Notes under the pieces: model-generated
Seen by the model: the letters and a program-made list of their open reading frames with translations, nothing else
Databases searched by the model: none
Told to the model about the DNA's origin: nothing
Translations under genes and position numbers: made by a program
Shown: piece after piece, positions 1 through 8,756 of the stretch
How the letters are laid out: the number at the start of each line of letters is the position of its first letter
How positions within the stretch are numbered: the first letter of the stretch is position 1
Assembly: GCA_005473895.2 (NCBI GenBank)
Contig: SRJI02000016.1
Span: forward strand, 1 to 64,000
DNA length: 64,000 nt
Direction: 5' to 3'
From: Carideicomes alvinocaridis
GTDB lineage: Bacteria; Pseudomonadota; Alphaproteobacteria; Rhodobacterales; Rhodobacteraceae

Positions 1-1
1 C

Positions 2-634
2 GCGCCCGAGCTGCGCGACCCGCGCGACGTGCCCCGCCGCCGCCCCGGCAGCCCGCAGGGCCGCATCGCGCTGCTGCACGCGGTGGCGCATATCGAGCTG
101 AACGCGGTGGATCTCCACTGGGACATCATCCCGCGCTTCGCCCACCTGCCCATGCCCATGGGGTTCTACGACGATTGGGTGAAGGCCGCCGCCGAGGAAT
201 CGAAGCATTTCGACCTCGTCTGCGACTGCCTCGAGGCCGCGGGCTCGCATTACGGCGCGCTGCCGGCCCATGCGGGCATGTGGCGCGCCGCCGAGGAGAC
301 GGCGGAAGATGTCATGGGCCGCCTCGCCGTGGTCCCCATGGTGCTGGAGGCGCGCGGCCTCGACGTCACCCCCGGCATGATCGACATCTTCCGCAAGGCC
401 GGCGCCGACCACGCGGTCGCCGCGCTGGAGACGATCTATTCCGAGGAGGTGGCGCATGTGGCCTATGGTTCCAAGTGGTTCCACTTCCTCTGCGGCCGCG
501 AGGATCGCGACCCGAAGGAGGCCTTCCACGCCCTCGTCCAACGCTATTTCCACGGCGCCCTGAAGCCGCCCTTCAACGAGGAAAAGCGCGCTGAGGCCGG
601 CCTGCCGCCCGATTTCTACTGGCCCCTCACCTGA
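2..634 (+). CDS. DUF455 family ferritin-like protein (5' partial)
   Basis: The frame is open from base 2, so the gene begins outside the window and only about the last 210 codons are seen. The helical ferritin-like pattern is visible: an early AHIELNAVDLHWD stretch, then EESKHFDL, then EEVAHVAYG, whose Glu and His residues fit a di-metal site. This matches the DUF455 family, related to MiaE-like tRNA hydroxylases. The substrate is unknown and the enzyme assignment is inferred from the family. The gene is followed by a copy of the intergenic repeat described below. Confidence 0.8.
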   Translation, partial: APELRDPRDVPRRRPGSPQGRIALLHAVAHIELNAVDLHWDIIPRFAHLPMPMGFYDDWVKAAAEESKHFDLVCDCLEAAGSHYGALPAHAGMWRAAEETAEDVMGRLAVVPMVLEARGLDVTPGMIDIFRKAGADHAVAALETIYSEEVAHVAYGSKWFHFLCGREDRDPKEAFHALVQRYFHGALKPPFNEEKRAEAGLPPDFYWPLT

Positions 635-1069
635 CCCGCGCCCCCGCCGGACCCACGCGCCGCCGCCGGACCTCCCCCCGCTTCTTCTGACCATAAATAT
701 CCCGGGGGTGAGGAGCGAAGCGACGAGGGGGCAGCGCCCCCTGCCTCCTTCTGAACCGCCACGCCGCCAGGGGTCTGCGCCGCCCCCTCGCCGCCTCCCC
801 GACGCCCTCGCGACCCGCGGCTCGGCCCCGATCCCCACCCAAGCCCCCGCAGAAAATCGCTTTTCCCGCCCGCATGGCACCGCGGCAACGCTCACGAAAA
901 ACTGATAATCGGCGGAATTTTGCTGATTGACGGCGATTCACCGCGCTGGAGCGAATCGAGGGGGCAAACTTGTTGCCATGTGAAGAACCCCTGCGCTAAG
1001 CAACCCCGCAAGGCACCCGAAGGGGTACGGAGTGCCGGTATTGAGATGGGACCAAGGGGACAGGTGACC
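635..1069. other. Intergenic region, no gene seen
   Basis: This 435-base spacer separates the DUF455 gene from the M23 peptidase gene. It holds a copy of the dispersed repeat (681-745), and after that a GC-rich stretch with no convincing reading frame. The bases from about 880 on are less GC-rich and probably carry the promoter of the peptidase-bactofilin operon; a weak TTGCCA/GCTAAG pair at 973-1000 is the best candidate but is not convincing. Confidence 0.5.
681..745 (+). repeat. Dispersed intergenic repeat, copy 1 (long form)
   Basis: Module A (CTTCTTCTGACCATAAATAT, then CCCGGGGGTGAGG) is followed by module B. Module B has a 7-bp hairpin, AGGGGGC-AGC-GCCCCCT, at 726-742. The same two-module layout recurs at 32506-32570. 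It lies directly downstream of the DUF455 gene. Confidence 0.75.
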
Positions 1070-2383
1070 GTGAGAACAGGTCTGGCGATCCGAATTCATG
1101 CGCTGCTGGAGCGTTTCTTTCCCGAACGGCGGCTGTTTCTCCGCTCAGATACCGACACCAGGTTCATCCGGCTCCGCTCGGGCACGCAGGCCGTGGCCTT
1201 TCTCGGGGTCTCGCTCGTCGTCTCCTGGTCGATCATCGCCACGGCGATCCTGCTCATGGATTCGATCGGCGCCGGAAATTTCCGCGACCAGGCCAGGCGC
1301 GATCAGGAAACCTACCAGCAGCGGCTGAACCAGCTCTCCGAGGAACGCGACACCCGCGCCCAAGAGGCGCTGGCCGCGCAGGACCGGTTCAACTCCGCGC
1401 TCGACCGGATCTCGCTGATGCAGTCGCAGCTGCTGCAATCCGAGACCCGGCGCCGCGAGCTCGAGACCGGGATCGAGGTGATCCAGTCCACCCTGCGCAA
1501 GACGATGAAGGAACGCGAGGCGGTCAAGACCCGCATGGCCACGCTGGAGACCGCCCTGGAAGAGGGCGAGGCCGCCGCGCCGGGCGCCGAGGCGGCCGGG
1601 GACGGCGCCGTCTCGCTGCTGAGCGCCGAACTGGCCCGCACCGCCCGGGAACGCGACCGGATCCAGCAGGAGGCCCAGGTCGCCATGAGCCAGGCCGACC
1701 AGATGGCCTATGACATGAAGCTGATGGAAGAGAAGAACGACCAGATCTTCCGCCAGCTCGAGGATGCGATGACCGTCTCGGTCGAGCCGCTGAACAAGAT
1801 GTTCAAGGCCGCCGGCATGGATCCGGAGGACATGCTCGACACGGTGCGCCGGGGCTATTCCGGCACCGGCGGCCCGATGACCCCGATCTCCTTCTCCACC
1901 CGCAGCGAGATGCCCACCCTCGAGGAAGAGCGCGCCAACCGCCTGCTGAACGAGATGGACGACCTCAACCTCTACCGCATCGCCGCGCAGAAGGCGCCCT
2001 TCTCCAAGCCGCTCAAGGATCCGTTCCGCTACACGTCGGGCTTCGGCCGTCGCTGGGGCCGGATGCACAAGGGCACCGATTTTGCCGCACCGATGGGCAC
2101 GCCGATCTATTCCACCGCCGACGGCATCGTCATCCACGCGGGCTGGATGTCGGGCTATGGCCGGCTGGTGAAGATCCAGCACGAATTCGGCATCGAGACG
2201 CGCTATGCGCACATGTCCAAAATCCGCGTCAAGAAAGGCCAAAGGGTCTCGCGCGGGGAGCGGATCGGTGATATGGGGAACTCCGGAAGGTCTACGGGCA
2301 CCCATCTGCACTACGAGGTGCGGGTCGGGGGCAAGGCCGTGAATCCCATGATCTACATCAAGGCTGCGAACGATGTTTTCTAA
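1070..2383 (+). CDS. M23 family metallopeptidase (LytM/NlpD-like)
   Basis: A membrane-anchored, periplasmic murein hydrolase or hydrolase activator of about 437 residues. One transmembrane segment lies near residues 40-65, followed by a long heptad-rich coiled coil (roughly 70-230) and a C-terminal M23 domain. The zinc-ligand motifs are intact: HKGTD (His about 333), YAHM and HLHYE (412-414). The GTG at 1070 is chosen because AAGGGGA lies 9 bases upstream; an in-frame ATG at 1046 and an upstream extension to 920 are possible but have no comparable ribosome site. The gene overlaps the bactofilin gene by 11 bases. Coupling of M23 peptidases with bactofilins is common and points to control of local cell-wall growth; that role is inferred here. 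Confidence 0.9.
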   Translation: MRTGLAIRIHALLERFFPERRLFLRSDTDTRFIRLRSGTQAVAFLGVSLVVSWSIIATAILLMDSIGAGNFRDQARRDQETYQQRLNQLSEERDTRAQEALAAQDRFNSALDRISLMQSQLLQSETRRRELETGIEVIQSTLRKTMKEREAVKTRMATLETALEEGEAAAPGAEAAGDGAVSLLSAELARTARERDRIQQEAQVAMSQADQMAYDMKLMEEKNDQIFRQLEDAMTVSVEPLNKMFKAAGMDPEDMLDTVRRGYSGTGGPMTPISFSTRSEMPTLEEERANRLLNEMDDLNLYRIAAQKAPFSKPLKDPFRYTSGFGRRWGRMHKGTDFAAPMGTPIYSTADGIVIHAGWMSGYGRLVKIQHEFGIETRYAHMSKIRVKKGQRVSRGERIGDMGNSGRSTGTHLHYEVRVGGKAVNPMIYIKAANDVF

Positions 2384-2903
2384 GAGCAAGATCAACGAGC
2401 CCGGCCCGAAAGCCGGGGAGGCGGCAAAGCCCGCCACCCCCGAGGCGACGCCTCAGCCGGCCCAGAAATCCGGCGAGTTCAAGGCCAGCGCTCCCAAGGC
2501 GAAACCCCCGGCATCCGTGCTGTCCCAGGACCTGCACATCACCGGCAACATCAAGACCAGCGGCGACATCCAGGTCGAGGGCACCGTCGAGGGCGACATC
2601 CGTGCCCACCTGCTGACCGTCGGCGAAAGCGCCACGATCAAGGGTGAGGTCACCGCGGACGACGTGGTGGTCAATGGCCGCATCGTCGGCCGGGTCCGTG
2701 GCCTGAAGGTCCGCCTGACCGCCACCGCGCGGGTCGAGGGCGACATCATCCACAAGACCATCGCGATCGAGAGCGGCGCGCATTTCGAGGGCTCGGTCCA
2801 GCGGCAGGACGATCCGCTGAACGCCAAGAACGCCAAGTCGGGCCAGCAGCAGGCCCAGCCGCAGCAAGCGGCACAGGCCCGGCCCGCCAACAGCGGCGCG
2901 TGA
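2373..2903 (+). CDS. Bactofilin (polymer-forming cytoskeletal protein)
   Basis: A 176-residue bactofilin that should form non-nucleotide filaments at the inner membrane. The central part (about residues 50-135) has the repetitive Gly/Val pattern of the right-handed beta-helix, for example GDIQVEGTVEGDI, VNGRIVGRVRG and VEGDIIHKTIAIESGAHFEGSV. It is flanked by Pro/Ala/Lys-rich and Gln/Ala-rich disordered ends, as usual for the family. The ATG lies inside the last codons of the M23 peptidase gene, so the two are translationally coupled. A strong intrinsic terminator follows at 2954-2983. Confidence 0.92.
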   Translation: MFSKSKINEPGPKAGEAAKPATPEATPQPAQKSGEFKASAPKAKPPASVLSQDLHITGNIKTSGDIQVEGTVEGDIRAHLLTVGESATIKGEVTADDVVVNGRIVGRVRGLKVRLTATARVEGDIIHKTIAIESGAHFEGSVQRQDDPLNAKNAKSGQQQAQPQQAAQARPANSGA

Positions 2904-2940
2904 GGGTCTGAACGCCCCGCCCGTCCGAAAGGACCGATGG

Positions 2941-4428
2941 ATGCAAGTTGAAGAGGCACCGCACGATCCGGCGGTGCCTTTTTCGTCGCGCCCGCCGATC
3001 TGCGCACCCGAAAGCCGGCCCTGGCTGCTGGTGACCGCCATCCTCGCCTCGGCGCTCGGCTTCATCGACGGCACGGTGGTGGCCGTCGCCCTGCCCTCCA
3101 TCCGCGAGACGCTGGGCGCCACCCTGCCGCAAGCGCAATGGGTGACCAATGCCTACCTCCTGCTGCTCTGCGCGCTGATCCTCACCGGCGGCACGCTCGC
3201 CGACCGCTTCGGGCTGGCGCGGGTCTTCGGCAGCGGCATCGCGCTCTTCGTGCTGGCCTCGCTGGGCTGCGCCGCCGCGCCCACGCCCGGGGTGCTGATC
3301 CTGGCCCGGGCGGTGCAGGGTTTCGGCGCGGCGCTGATGGTGCCGGGGTCCCTGGCGCTGGTCTCGCGCGCCTATCCGCGGGAAGAGCGGGGCCGCGCCA
3401 TCGGCACCTGGGCCGCGGCCTCGGCGCTGACCACGGCGATCGGCCCCATCGTGGGCGGGCTCGCGCTCAGCCTCGGGCCGGAGATGTGGCGCTGGATCTT
3501 CGCGGTGAACCTGCCGCTGGGCGGGCTGGCGCTGCTCCTTCTCTTCCGTCATGCGCGGGTCGGCACCGGGCTGGCGGGCGTCCCGGTGGACGGCACGGGC
3601 GCGGTGCTGGCGACGCTCGGGCTGCTGCTGCTGGCCTGGGGGCTGACGCTCGCCGGCCGGCCGGGCAGCTACTGGCCGCTCTGGTCGCTGGCGGGCCTGG
3701 CGATCTTCGCGCTGTTCCTGCGCCACGAGGCGCGGGTCCGCGACCCGATGCTGCCGCTCGACCTGTTCCGGCATCCGGTCTTTGCGGCGGCCAACCTGCT
3801 GTCCTTCTTCCTCTACTTCGCCCTGTCCACGATGCTGTTCTTCCTGCCGATGTACGTGGTGCCGCTCTGGCCGGTGAACGAGCTGGAGGCGACGGCCGCC
3901 TTCGCCCCGCAATCGGTCTTCCTCGCCACGCTGTCGCGGCCGGTGGGCGCCTGGGCCGACCGTCACGGGCCGCGCGGGCCCATCGCGCTCGGGGCGGCGC
4001 TGGTGGCCTGCGGCGACACGCTGGTGGCGTGGACGGCGCCGCAGATGGATTTCTGGGGCCACACCCTGCCCGCCATGGCGCTGGCGGGGCTCGGCATGGC
4101 GCTGGTGGTGGCGCCGCTCTCGGCCGCGGTGATGGGCGCGGCGGAGGAAAGCCGCACCGGCGCCGCCTCGGGCGTGAACAACGCGGTCAGCCGGATGTCG
4201 GGCCTCGTGGCGGTGGCGCTGCTGGGCGCCGTGGCGGCGATGGCCTATCGCGCCGCGGGCGGGCCGCTGGATTTCGGCGTCCCGGCGGAGGGCGCCGAGG
4301 CGGCGCACCGGGCGGCCAGTCTCGTGGCCTTCCGCTGGGTGGTCGGGATCGCGGCCGGCCTCGCCGCGCTGGCCTCGGTCACCGCGCTGCTGGGGCTGAG
4401 ACGCGCGGAGACGACGACGCCCGCCTGA
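2941..4428 (+). CDS. MFS transporter, DHA2 (EmrB/QacA-like) family
   Basis: An inner-membrane proton-coupled drug or metabolite exporter of 495 residues. The DHA2 signature in TM1 is clear (GFIDGTVVAVALPSI), followed by WVTNAYLLLLCALIL and the A-loop LADRFG; about 14 hydrophobic segments fit the family. ATG 2941 is supported by GAAAGGA 7 bases upstream. The first 25 codons are not conserved in type and contain a terminator hairpin, so a shorter start such as GTG 3031, just ahead of TM1, remains possible. The substrate cannot be read from sequence. A separate regulator is not adjacent. Confidence 0.9.
   Translation: MQVEEAPHDPAVPFSSRPPICAPESRPWLLVTAILASALGFIDGTVVAVALPSIRETLGATLPQAQWVTNAYLLLLCALILTGGTLADRFGLARVFGSGIALFVLASLGCAAAPTPGVLILARAVQGFGAALMVPGSLALVSRAYPREERGRAIGTWAAASALTTAIGPIVGGLALSLGPEMWRWIFAVNLPLGGLALLLLFRHARVGTGLAGVPVDGTGAVLATLGLLLLAWGLTLAGRPGSYWPLWSLAGLAIFALFLRHEARVRDPMLPLDLFRHPVFAAANLLSFFLYFALSTMLFFLPMYVVPLWPVNELEATAAFAPQSVFLATLSRPVGAWADRHGPRGPIALGAALVACGDTLVAWTAPQMDFWGHTLPAMALAGLGMALVVAPLSAAVMGAAEESRTGAASGVNNAVSRMSGLVAVALLGAVAAMAYRAAGGPLDFGVPAEGAEAAHRAASLVAFRWVVGIAAGLAALASVTALLGLRRAETTTPA
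2954..2983 (+). terminator. Intrinsic terminator behind bactofilin, inside the next ORF
   Basis: A perfect 9-bp stem AGGCACCGC/GCGGTGCCT with an 8-base loop is followed by TTTTT. It is well placed to end the peptidase-bactofilin transcript, but it overlaps codons 5-15 of the MFS gene starting at 2941. Confidence 0.75.
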
Positions 4429-4448
4429 CCGCCCGGCTCTGCCGCCCC

Positions 4449-4913
4449 TTACCCGTCGCGAGCCCAGAGTCCCGGCTCCGCGATCTCCAGCGAATTGCCT
4501 GCCGGGTCGCGGAAATAGATCGAGCGGGCGCCGTTCGGCCAGTGGAAATCCGATTCGATCTCCACCCCCGCCGCGACCAGCCGTTCGCGCAGCGCCTCCA
4601 TCTCGGGCAGCGTGGCGGCAAAGCAGGCATGGCCCGGCCCGCGCGCCCCGTGCGGCGGCACCGGAAAGTCGGGATTGCCCGAGGGCTTCTGCGTCTCCTC
4701 CGGGTTGAACAGCAGCAACACGCCCGGCCCCACGCGGAAGAAGACGTGCCGCCCGGGCACCCGCACGATCACCTCCAGCCCCAGCAGACCGGCATAGAAC
4801 CGCTCCGCCGCGTCCAGATCCTCGGCGTAAAGCGCGGTTTCCAGCATCGCTCCGGGCGGCGCGGCGGCGGGCAGATCGTCCTGGCGGGGCTCTTGGGGCA
4901 TCTCGTCGGTCAT
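4449..4913 (-). CDS. VOC family (glyoxalase/bleomycin resistance-like) protein
   Basis: A 154-residue single-domain vicinal-oxygen-chelate protein. After about 22 disordered residues the fold begins at MLETALYAEDLDAAERFYAGLLGLE and shows the second half-motif FHWPNGARSIYFRDPAGNSLEIAEP, with the terminal Glu that normally binds metal. The family includes glyoxalase I, dioxygenases and resistance proteins; the reaction cannot be assigned. It is convergent with the MFS gene, with only 20 bases between the stops. Confidence 0.88.
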   Translation of the reverse strand: MTDEMPQEPRQDDLPAAAPPGAMLETALYAEDLDAAERFYAGLLGLEVIVRVPGRHVFFRVGPGVLLLFNPEETQKPSGNPDFPVPPHGARGPGHACFAATLPEMEALRERLVAAGVEIESDFHWPNGARSIYFRDPAGNSLEIAEPGLWARDG

Positions 4914-5039
4914 GGGAGACAGCTAGCGGCGCGCGGCGGGGCCGCAAGTGCGGGCCGGCGGCCGATCTGTGGATAAGTGTCACGCCACTGTCATCGCAGG
5001 CGGCTAGGCAGCACTCGCATACACCGCATGTAGCGGGGC

Positions 5040-5067
5040 TTGTTTCGTTTGAGACGAGATATATAGT
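5040..5067 (+). promoter_or_regulatory. Candidate sigma-70 promoter of the HNH gene
   Basis: TTGTTT (5040-5045) and TATAGT (5062-5067) are 16 bases apart in the only AT-rich patch between the divergent VOC and HNH genes. A small inverted repeat, TCGT-TTGAG-ACGA, lies between the two boxes. Confidence 0.35.
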
Positions 5068-5138
5068 GATCGCAAGTTGGGGCGGGGCTCCCCGCTCTGG
5101 CGCTGCAGAAAGCGGGCAGGGCGAGGACGGACTCGATA

Positions 5139-5723
5139 ATGGACGGCGATTTCAGGACACATTTCACGCATCAGCCGGCGGCGCTGAAACAGCATCCGGC
5201 GCTGGTGCTCAACGCGGATTACAGGCCGCTCTCCTACTACCCATTGTCGCTCTGGCCCTGGCAGGACGCGATCAAGGCGGCCTTCCTCGACAGGGTGGAT
5301 ATCGTCGCCGAATACGAGGACGTGGTGCGCAGCCCCTCGATGACGCTCAAGATACCGAGCGTGGTGGTCCTGAAAGATTACGTCAAACCCCAGAAGCGCG
5401 TGGCCTTCACGCGCTTCAATCTTTTTCTGAGGGACGAATTCCGCTGCCAGTATTGCGGCGCGCGGGGCGACCTGACCTTCGACCACGTGGTGCCGCGCGC
5501 CTCTGGGGGCATCACCAGCTGGGAAAACGTGGTGGCCGCCTGCGCGCCCTGCAACCTCAAGAAGGGCTCCAAGTCCCTGCGCCGCGCGGGCCTCGCCCTG
5601 CGCAAGCCGCCTCGCCAGCCCGGCGCGGAAGAGCTCCGCAACATGGGCCGGAAATTCCCGCCCAACCACCTGCACGACAGCTGGATCGATTTCCTCTACT
5701 GGGACGCAGAACTGCAGGCCTGA
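5139..5723 (+). CDS. HNH endonuclease family protein
   Basis: A 194-residue protein with a C-terminal HNH (McrA-type) nuclease module. It shows the zinc pair CQYCG, the catalytic core LTFDHVVPRASGG, and the second zinc pair CAPC followed by NLKKGSKSL. The N-terminal half (LNADYRPLSYYPLSLWPWQDAIKAAF) is typical of stand-alone HNH proteins common in alphaproteobacteria. No restriction or toxin partner is adjacent, so its role (repair, defence or housekeeping) is unknown. GAGGA lies 11 bases upstream of the ATG. Confidence 0.9.
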   Translation: MDGDFRTHFTHQPAALKQHPALVLNADYRPLSYYPLSLWPWQDAIKAAFLDRVDIVAEYEDVVRSPSMTLKIPSVVVLKDYVKPQKRVAFTRFNLFLRDEFRCQYCGARGDLTFDHVVPRASGGITSWENVVAACAPCNLKKGSKSLRRAGLALRKPPRQPGAEELRNMGRKFPPNHLHDSWIDFLYWDAELQA

Positions 5724-5928
5724 CGGCGTTTGGCGTTGGGAGAGTCCCGGGCCGAAGGCTGATCGCCGAAGCGGCGCGACGCGCTCGGGCCGATGCCTCA
5801 CGCGCGCCTTTCCCGGAGCGACACGACCTCCGCCTGAACGGCGCCCCGTCCGGCTGACCTGCCCCGATATCTGGCCTGTCGTTACGCGGCCCGCTCCGCC
5901 CGGACCTCCCGGCGCTCCGGCCCTGCCC

Positions 5929-6924
5929 TCACGCCGCGCGCGGCATCTCCCCCGCGCCCTGCGCCACACTGGCCCCGGGGAACGGCACCAGCGCATCGCT
6001 CTCCTCGTCCCACAGCTTCAGCCGGAACGAGTGCAGCGCCTCGCCGAAGCCGATCCGGCGCAGCGCGAAATCCTCCCGCATCTCGCGATGCGCCTGCCGC
6101 AGCCGGTAGGAGGGGATGGAGGGGTTGAAGTGGTGGATGTCGTGCTTGGTGATATTCGCCACCGCCTCGTCGAAGACCCAGCCGAAATCGAGGCAGGAGG
6201 ATCCCTGGATCGTCGCCAGGACGAAATCCCGCTCGCCCCGCTCGGCCCAGTAGGTGCCCTCGAAATTGTGCTGCAGGTAGACGAGGAAGACCCCGATCAT
6301 CCCGGCCAGCCAGATCCCGGCAAACAGCACCAGCGGCCCGGCCCAGCCCGCGACGAGGTAGAGCGCCACGAAATAGGCCAGGAACAGCGCGTCATGCAGC
6401 AGCACGCCCGCGACCCCGACCTTGCGGGTGTTCTTCGGCCAGCGGTAGCGGATGAAATAGGTCCAGAAGGCGCCGACCGGGATCATCACCAGCGGGTTGC
6501 GGTAGACCCGGTAATACAGCCGCCGCCACGGTCCCGCCGCCTGCCATTCCTTCAGCGTCATGGTATAGACCTCGCCCGCCTCGCGATGGTCCAGCTCGCC
6601 GACATGGGCGTGGTGCAGGTTGTGATTGTACTGCATGACCTTGAACGGCGTGGCGGTGAAGGTCGACAGCAAGAGCCCCGTCCGCTCGTTCGCCCGCCGC
6701 GAGGGCCAGAGCGCGAGATGCCCGCAATCGTGCTGCAACACGTAAAGCCGCACCCCCGCGAAGCCGTGGACCAGCAGCGCCGGGATCAGCACGTACCAAA
6801 GCTGGACATAGGCGATGGCCACGGCCAGCGACCCGAAATAGACGGCGAAATTGCCCAGGAGCGTCAGCGCCGCCAGCGTCTCGCTCTTGCCATTGTAGAG
6901 CCGCGAGCTTTCCTTGAGATTCAT
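5929..6924 (-). CDS. Fatty acid desaturase family protein
   Basis: An integral-membrane di-iron desaturase or hydroxylase of 331 residues. The three histidine boxes are present: HDCGH, HNLHHAH and HDIHHFNP, between hydrophobic segments. The frame is open to 7026, but the ATG at 6924 (MNLKESSRLYNGK) is preferred because it has a GGGGAG-type ribosome site and fits the family start. It resembles the delta-9/delta-12 acyl-lipid class; the regiospecificity is not readable. It is the only gene of its transcription unit. Confidence 0.88.
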   Translation of the reverse strand: MNLKESSRLYNGKSETLAALTLLGNFAVYFGSLAVAIAYVQLWYVLIPALLVHGFAGVRLYVLQHDCGHLALWPSRRANERTGLLLSTFTATPFKVMQYNHNLHHAHVGELDHREAGEVYTMTLKEWQAAGPWRRLYYRVYRNPLVMIPVGAFWTYFIRYRWPKNTRKVGVAGVLLHDALFLAYFVALYLVAGWAGPLVLFAGIWLAGMIGVFLVYLQHNFEGTYWAERGERDFVLATIQGSSCLDFGWVFDEAVANITKHDIHHFNPSIPSYRLRQAHREMREDFALRRIGFGEALHSFRLKLWDEESDALVPFPGASVAQGAGEMPRAA

Positions 6925-7050
6925 GTCCCCGAACTCCCCAAGCCAAAGCCGGCGGAGCGACTGCCGGCCAGTGTCCCGTGACATAATATCGTGACAACGC
7001 GACGAAGGAAGCGCGGGTTCCGGCAAGCCAGATTTGTGGAGTTCGGGGCC

Positions 7051-7890
7051 TCAGCCGGTGATCCGGATCCCCTTCCGACCCGCGAGATCGGTGAAGTATT
7101 GCCAGGCCACCCGGCCCGAGCGGGCGCCGCGGGTGGCCTGCCACTCGATCGCCTCGGCCCGCAGGGTCTCGTCGTCGATCTCGACCCCGTGGGCGTCGCA
7201 ATAGCCGCGGATCATCGACAGGTACTCGTCCTGCGAACAGGGGTGGAAGCCCAGCCACAGCCCGAACCGGTCCGAGAGCGACACCTTCTCCTCCGTCGCC
7301 TCCGAGGGCGAGATCGCGGTGGAGCGCTCGTTCTCGATCATGTCGCGCGGCATCAGGTGGCGCCGGTTCGACGTGGCGTAGAACAGCACGTTGTCCGGCC
7401 GCCCCTCGATCCCGCCATCCAGCACCGCCTTGAGCGACTTGTAATGCTGGTCGTCATGGGAAAAGGACAGGTCGTCGCAGAACAGCAGGAAGCGGTGGGG
7501 CGCGTCGCGCAGCAGGGCCAGCAGCCGGGTGACCGAGGGCAGATCCTCGCGCTGCAGTTCCACCACCTTGAGCGGCACGCCCTGCGCCATGACCTCGGCA
7601 TGCACCGCCTTGACCAGGCTCGACTTGCCCATGCCCCGCGCGCCCCACAACAGCGCATTGTTGGCCGGCAGCCCGCGGGCGAATTGCAGCGTGTTCTCCA
7701 GCAGGGTGTTGCGCGCCCGGTCGATGCCGAGAAGCAGGTCGAGCTCCACCCGGTTGACCCGCGGCACCGGGCTCAGCCGGTCGGGATCCACGTGCCAGAC
7801 GAAGGCGTCGGCGGCGTCGAAGTCGGGGGCCTGCAGCGGCGCCGGAGCCATCCGCTCCAGCGCCGCCGCGATCCGGTCCAGTTCCGTCAC
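7051..7890 (-). CDS. DUF815 family AAA+ ATPase
   Basis: A 279-residue P-loop ATPase. Walker A is GARGMGKSSL, Walker B is LLFCDDLSF, and the conserved ATSNRRHLMPRDM region follows, as in the DUF815 group of AAA+ proteins. The cellular role of this group is not established. Its start overlaps the tatC stop by 4 bases, so it is co-transcribed with tatABC, an arrangement that suggests but does not prove a link to export or envelope functions. Confidence 0.85.
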   Translation of the reverse strand: MTELDRIAAALERMAPAPLQAPDFDAADAFVWHVDPDRLSPVPRVNRVELDLLLGIDRARNTLLENTLQFARGLPANNALLWGARGMGKSSLVKAVHAEVMAQGVPLKVVELQREDLPSVTRLLALLRDAPHRFLLFCDDLSFSHDDQHYKSLKAVLDGGIEGRPDNVLFYATSNRRHLMPRDMIENERSTAISPSEATEEKVSLSDRFGLWLGFHPCSQDEYLSMIRGYCDAHGVEIDDETLRAEAIEWQATRGARSGRVAWQYFTDLAGRKGIRITG

Positions 7891-8756
7891 GTGTTCCGGT
7901 CCTCGTCGGTCTCGGTGTCGTCCTCGTCATCGACCCACAGCCCCTCGGCCCGCAGATGCGCCTCGCGTTTCCGCTCGACGCGGCGGACAAGGTAGATGGA
8001 AATCTCGTAAAGCCCGTAGACCACGACGAAGAGGATCACCTGGGTGATCACGTCCGGCGGCGTCACCAGCGCGGCCAGGACCAGGATGCCCACCACCGCG
8101 TATTTGCGCACGTTGCCCAGCCCCTCGGAGCTGACCAGACCCGCCTTGCCCATCAGGGTCAGCAGGACGGGCAGCTGGAAGCAGAGCCCGAAGGCCACGA
8201 TGAACTTGATGGTCAGGTTCAGGTATTCCTGCGCCGAGCCCTGGAAGACCACCGAGAGCCCCTGCCGCACGCCCTCGTCGACCACGGCCTCGCCGCCTTG
8301 GCCGAATTGCTGGAAGCCCAGGAAGAAGTCATAGGCAAGCGGCGTGACCACGTAGAAGGCGAAGGCCGCGCCGAGCAGGAACATGAAGGGAGAGGCCACC
8401 AGGAAGGGCAGGAAGGCGCCCTTCTCCGACTTGTAGAGCCCCGGCGCCACGAAGCGCCACATCTGCATGCCGATATAGGGGAAGGCCAGGATCAGCCCGC
8501 CCAGCAGCGAGATCTTGATCGCCACGAAGAAGCCTTCCTGCGGCGAGATGAAGATCAGGTCGCAATCCTGCCCGCGCTGCGCCAGCACCTGGCAGAGCGG
8601 CGCGGTCAGGAAATTGAAGATCGGGGTGGCCACGGCAAAGCACAGGCACATGCCGATGATGAAGGCCACCACGGAGTGGATGAGCCGCGTGCGCAGCTCG
8701 GCCAGATGCTCGATCAGCGGCGCGGCGCTGTCCTCGATCTCGTCCGCCTGGCTCAT
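7887..8756 (-). CDS. tatC: Twin-arginine translocase subunit TatC
   Basis: The 289-residue multi-spanning core of the Tat pathway, which recognises twin-arginine signal peptides and exports folded proteins. Family hallmarks are [13 protein letters not shown] at the N terminus and [21 protein letters not shown] in the first periplasmic-loop region, with six hydrophobic segments. An acidic C-terminal tail ([16 protein letters not shown]) extends the usual length slightly. It overlaps tatB by 4 bases (ATGA). Confidence 0.97.
   Translation of the reverse strand: MSQADEIEDSAAPLIEHLAELRTRLIHSVVAFIIGMCLCFAVATPIFNFLTAPLCQVLAQRGQDCDLIFISPQEGFFVAIKISLLGGLILAFPYIGMQMWRFVAPGLYKSEKGAFLPFLVASPFMFLLGAAFAFYVVTPLAYDFFLGFQQFGQGGEAVVDEGVRQGLSVVFQGSAQEYLNLTIKFIVAFGLCFQLPVLLTLMGKAGLVSSEGLGNVRKYAVVGILVLAALVTPPDVITQVILFVVVYGLYEISIYLVRRVERKREAHLRAEGLWVDDEDDTETDEDRNT

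Noticed and set aside
2746-4983. 745-codon open frame on the minus strand opposite the MFS and VOC genes
   Set aside because: Its translation is Arg/Ala/Gly-rich shadow sequence without domains; only its part at 4449-4913, in another frame, is a real gene.
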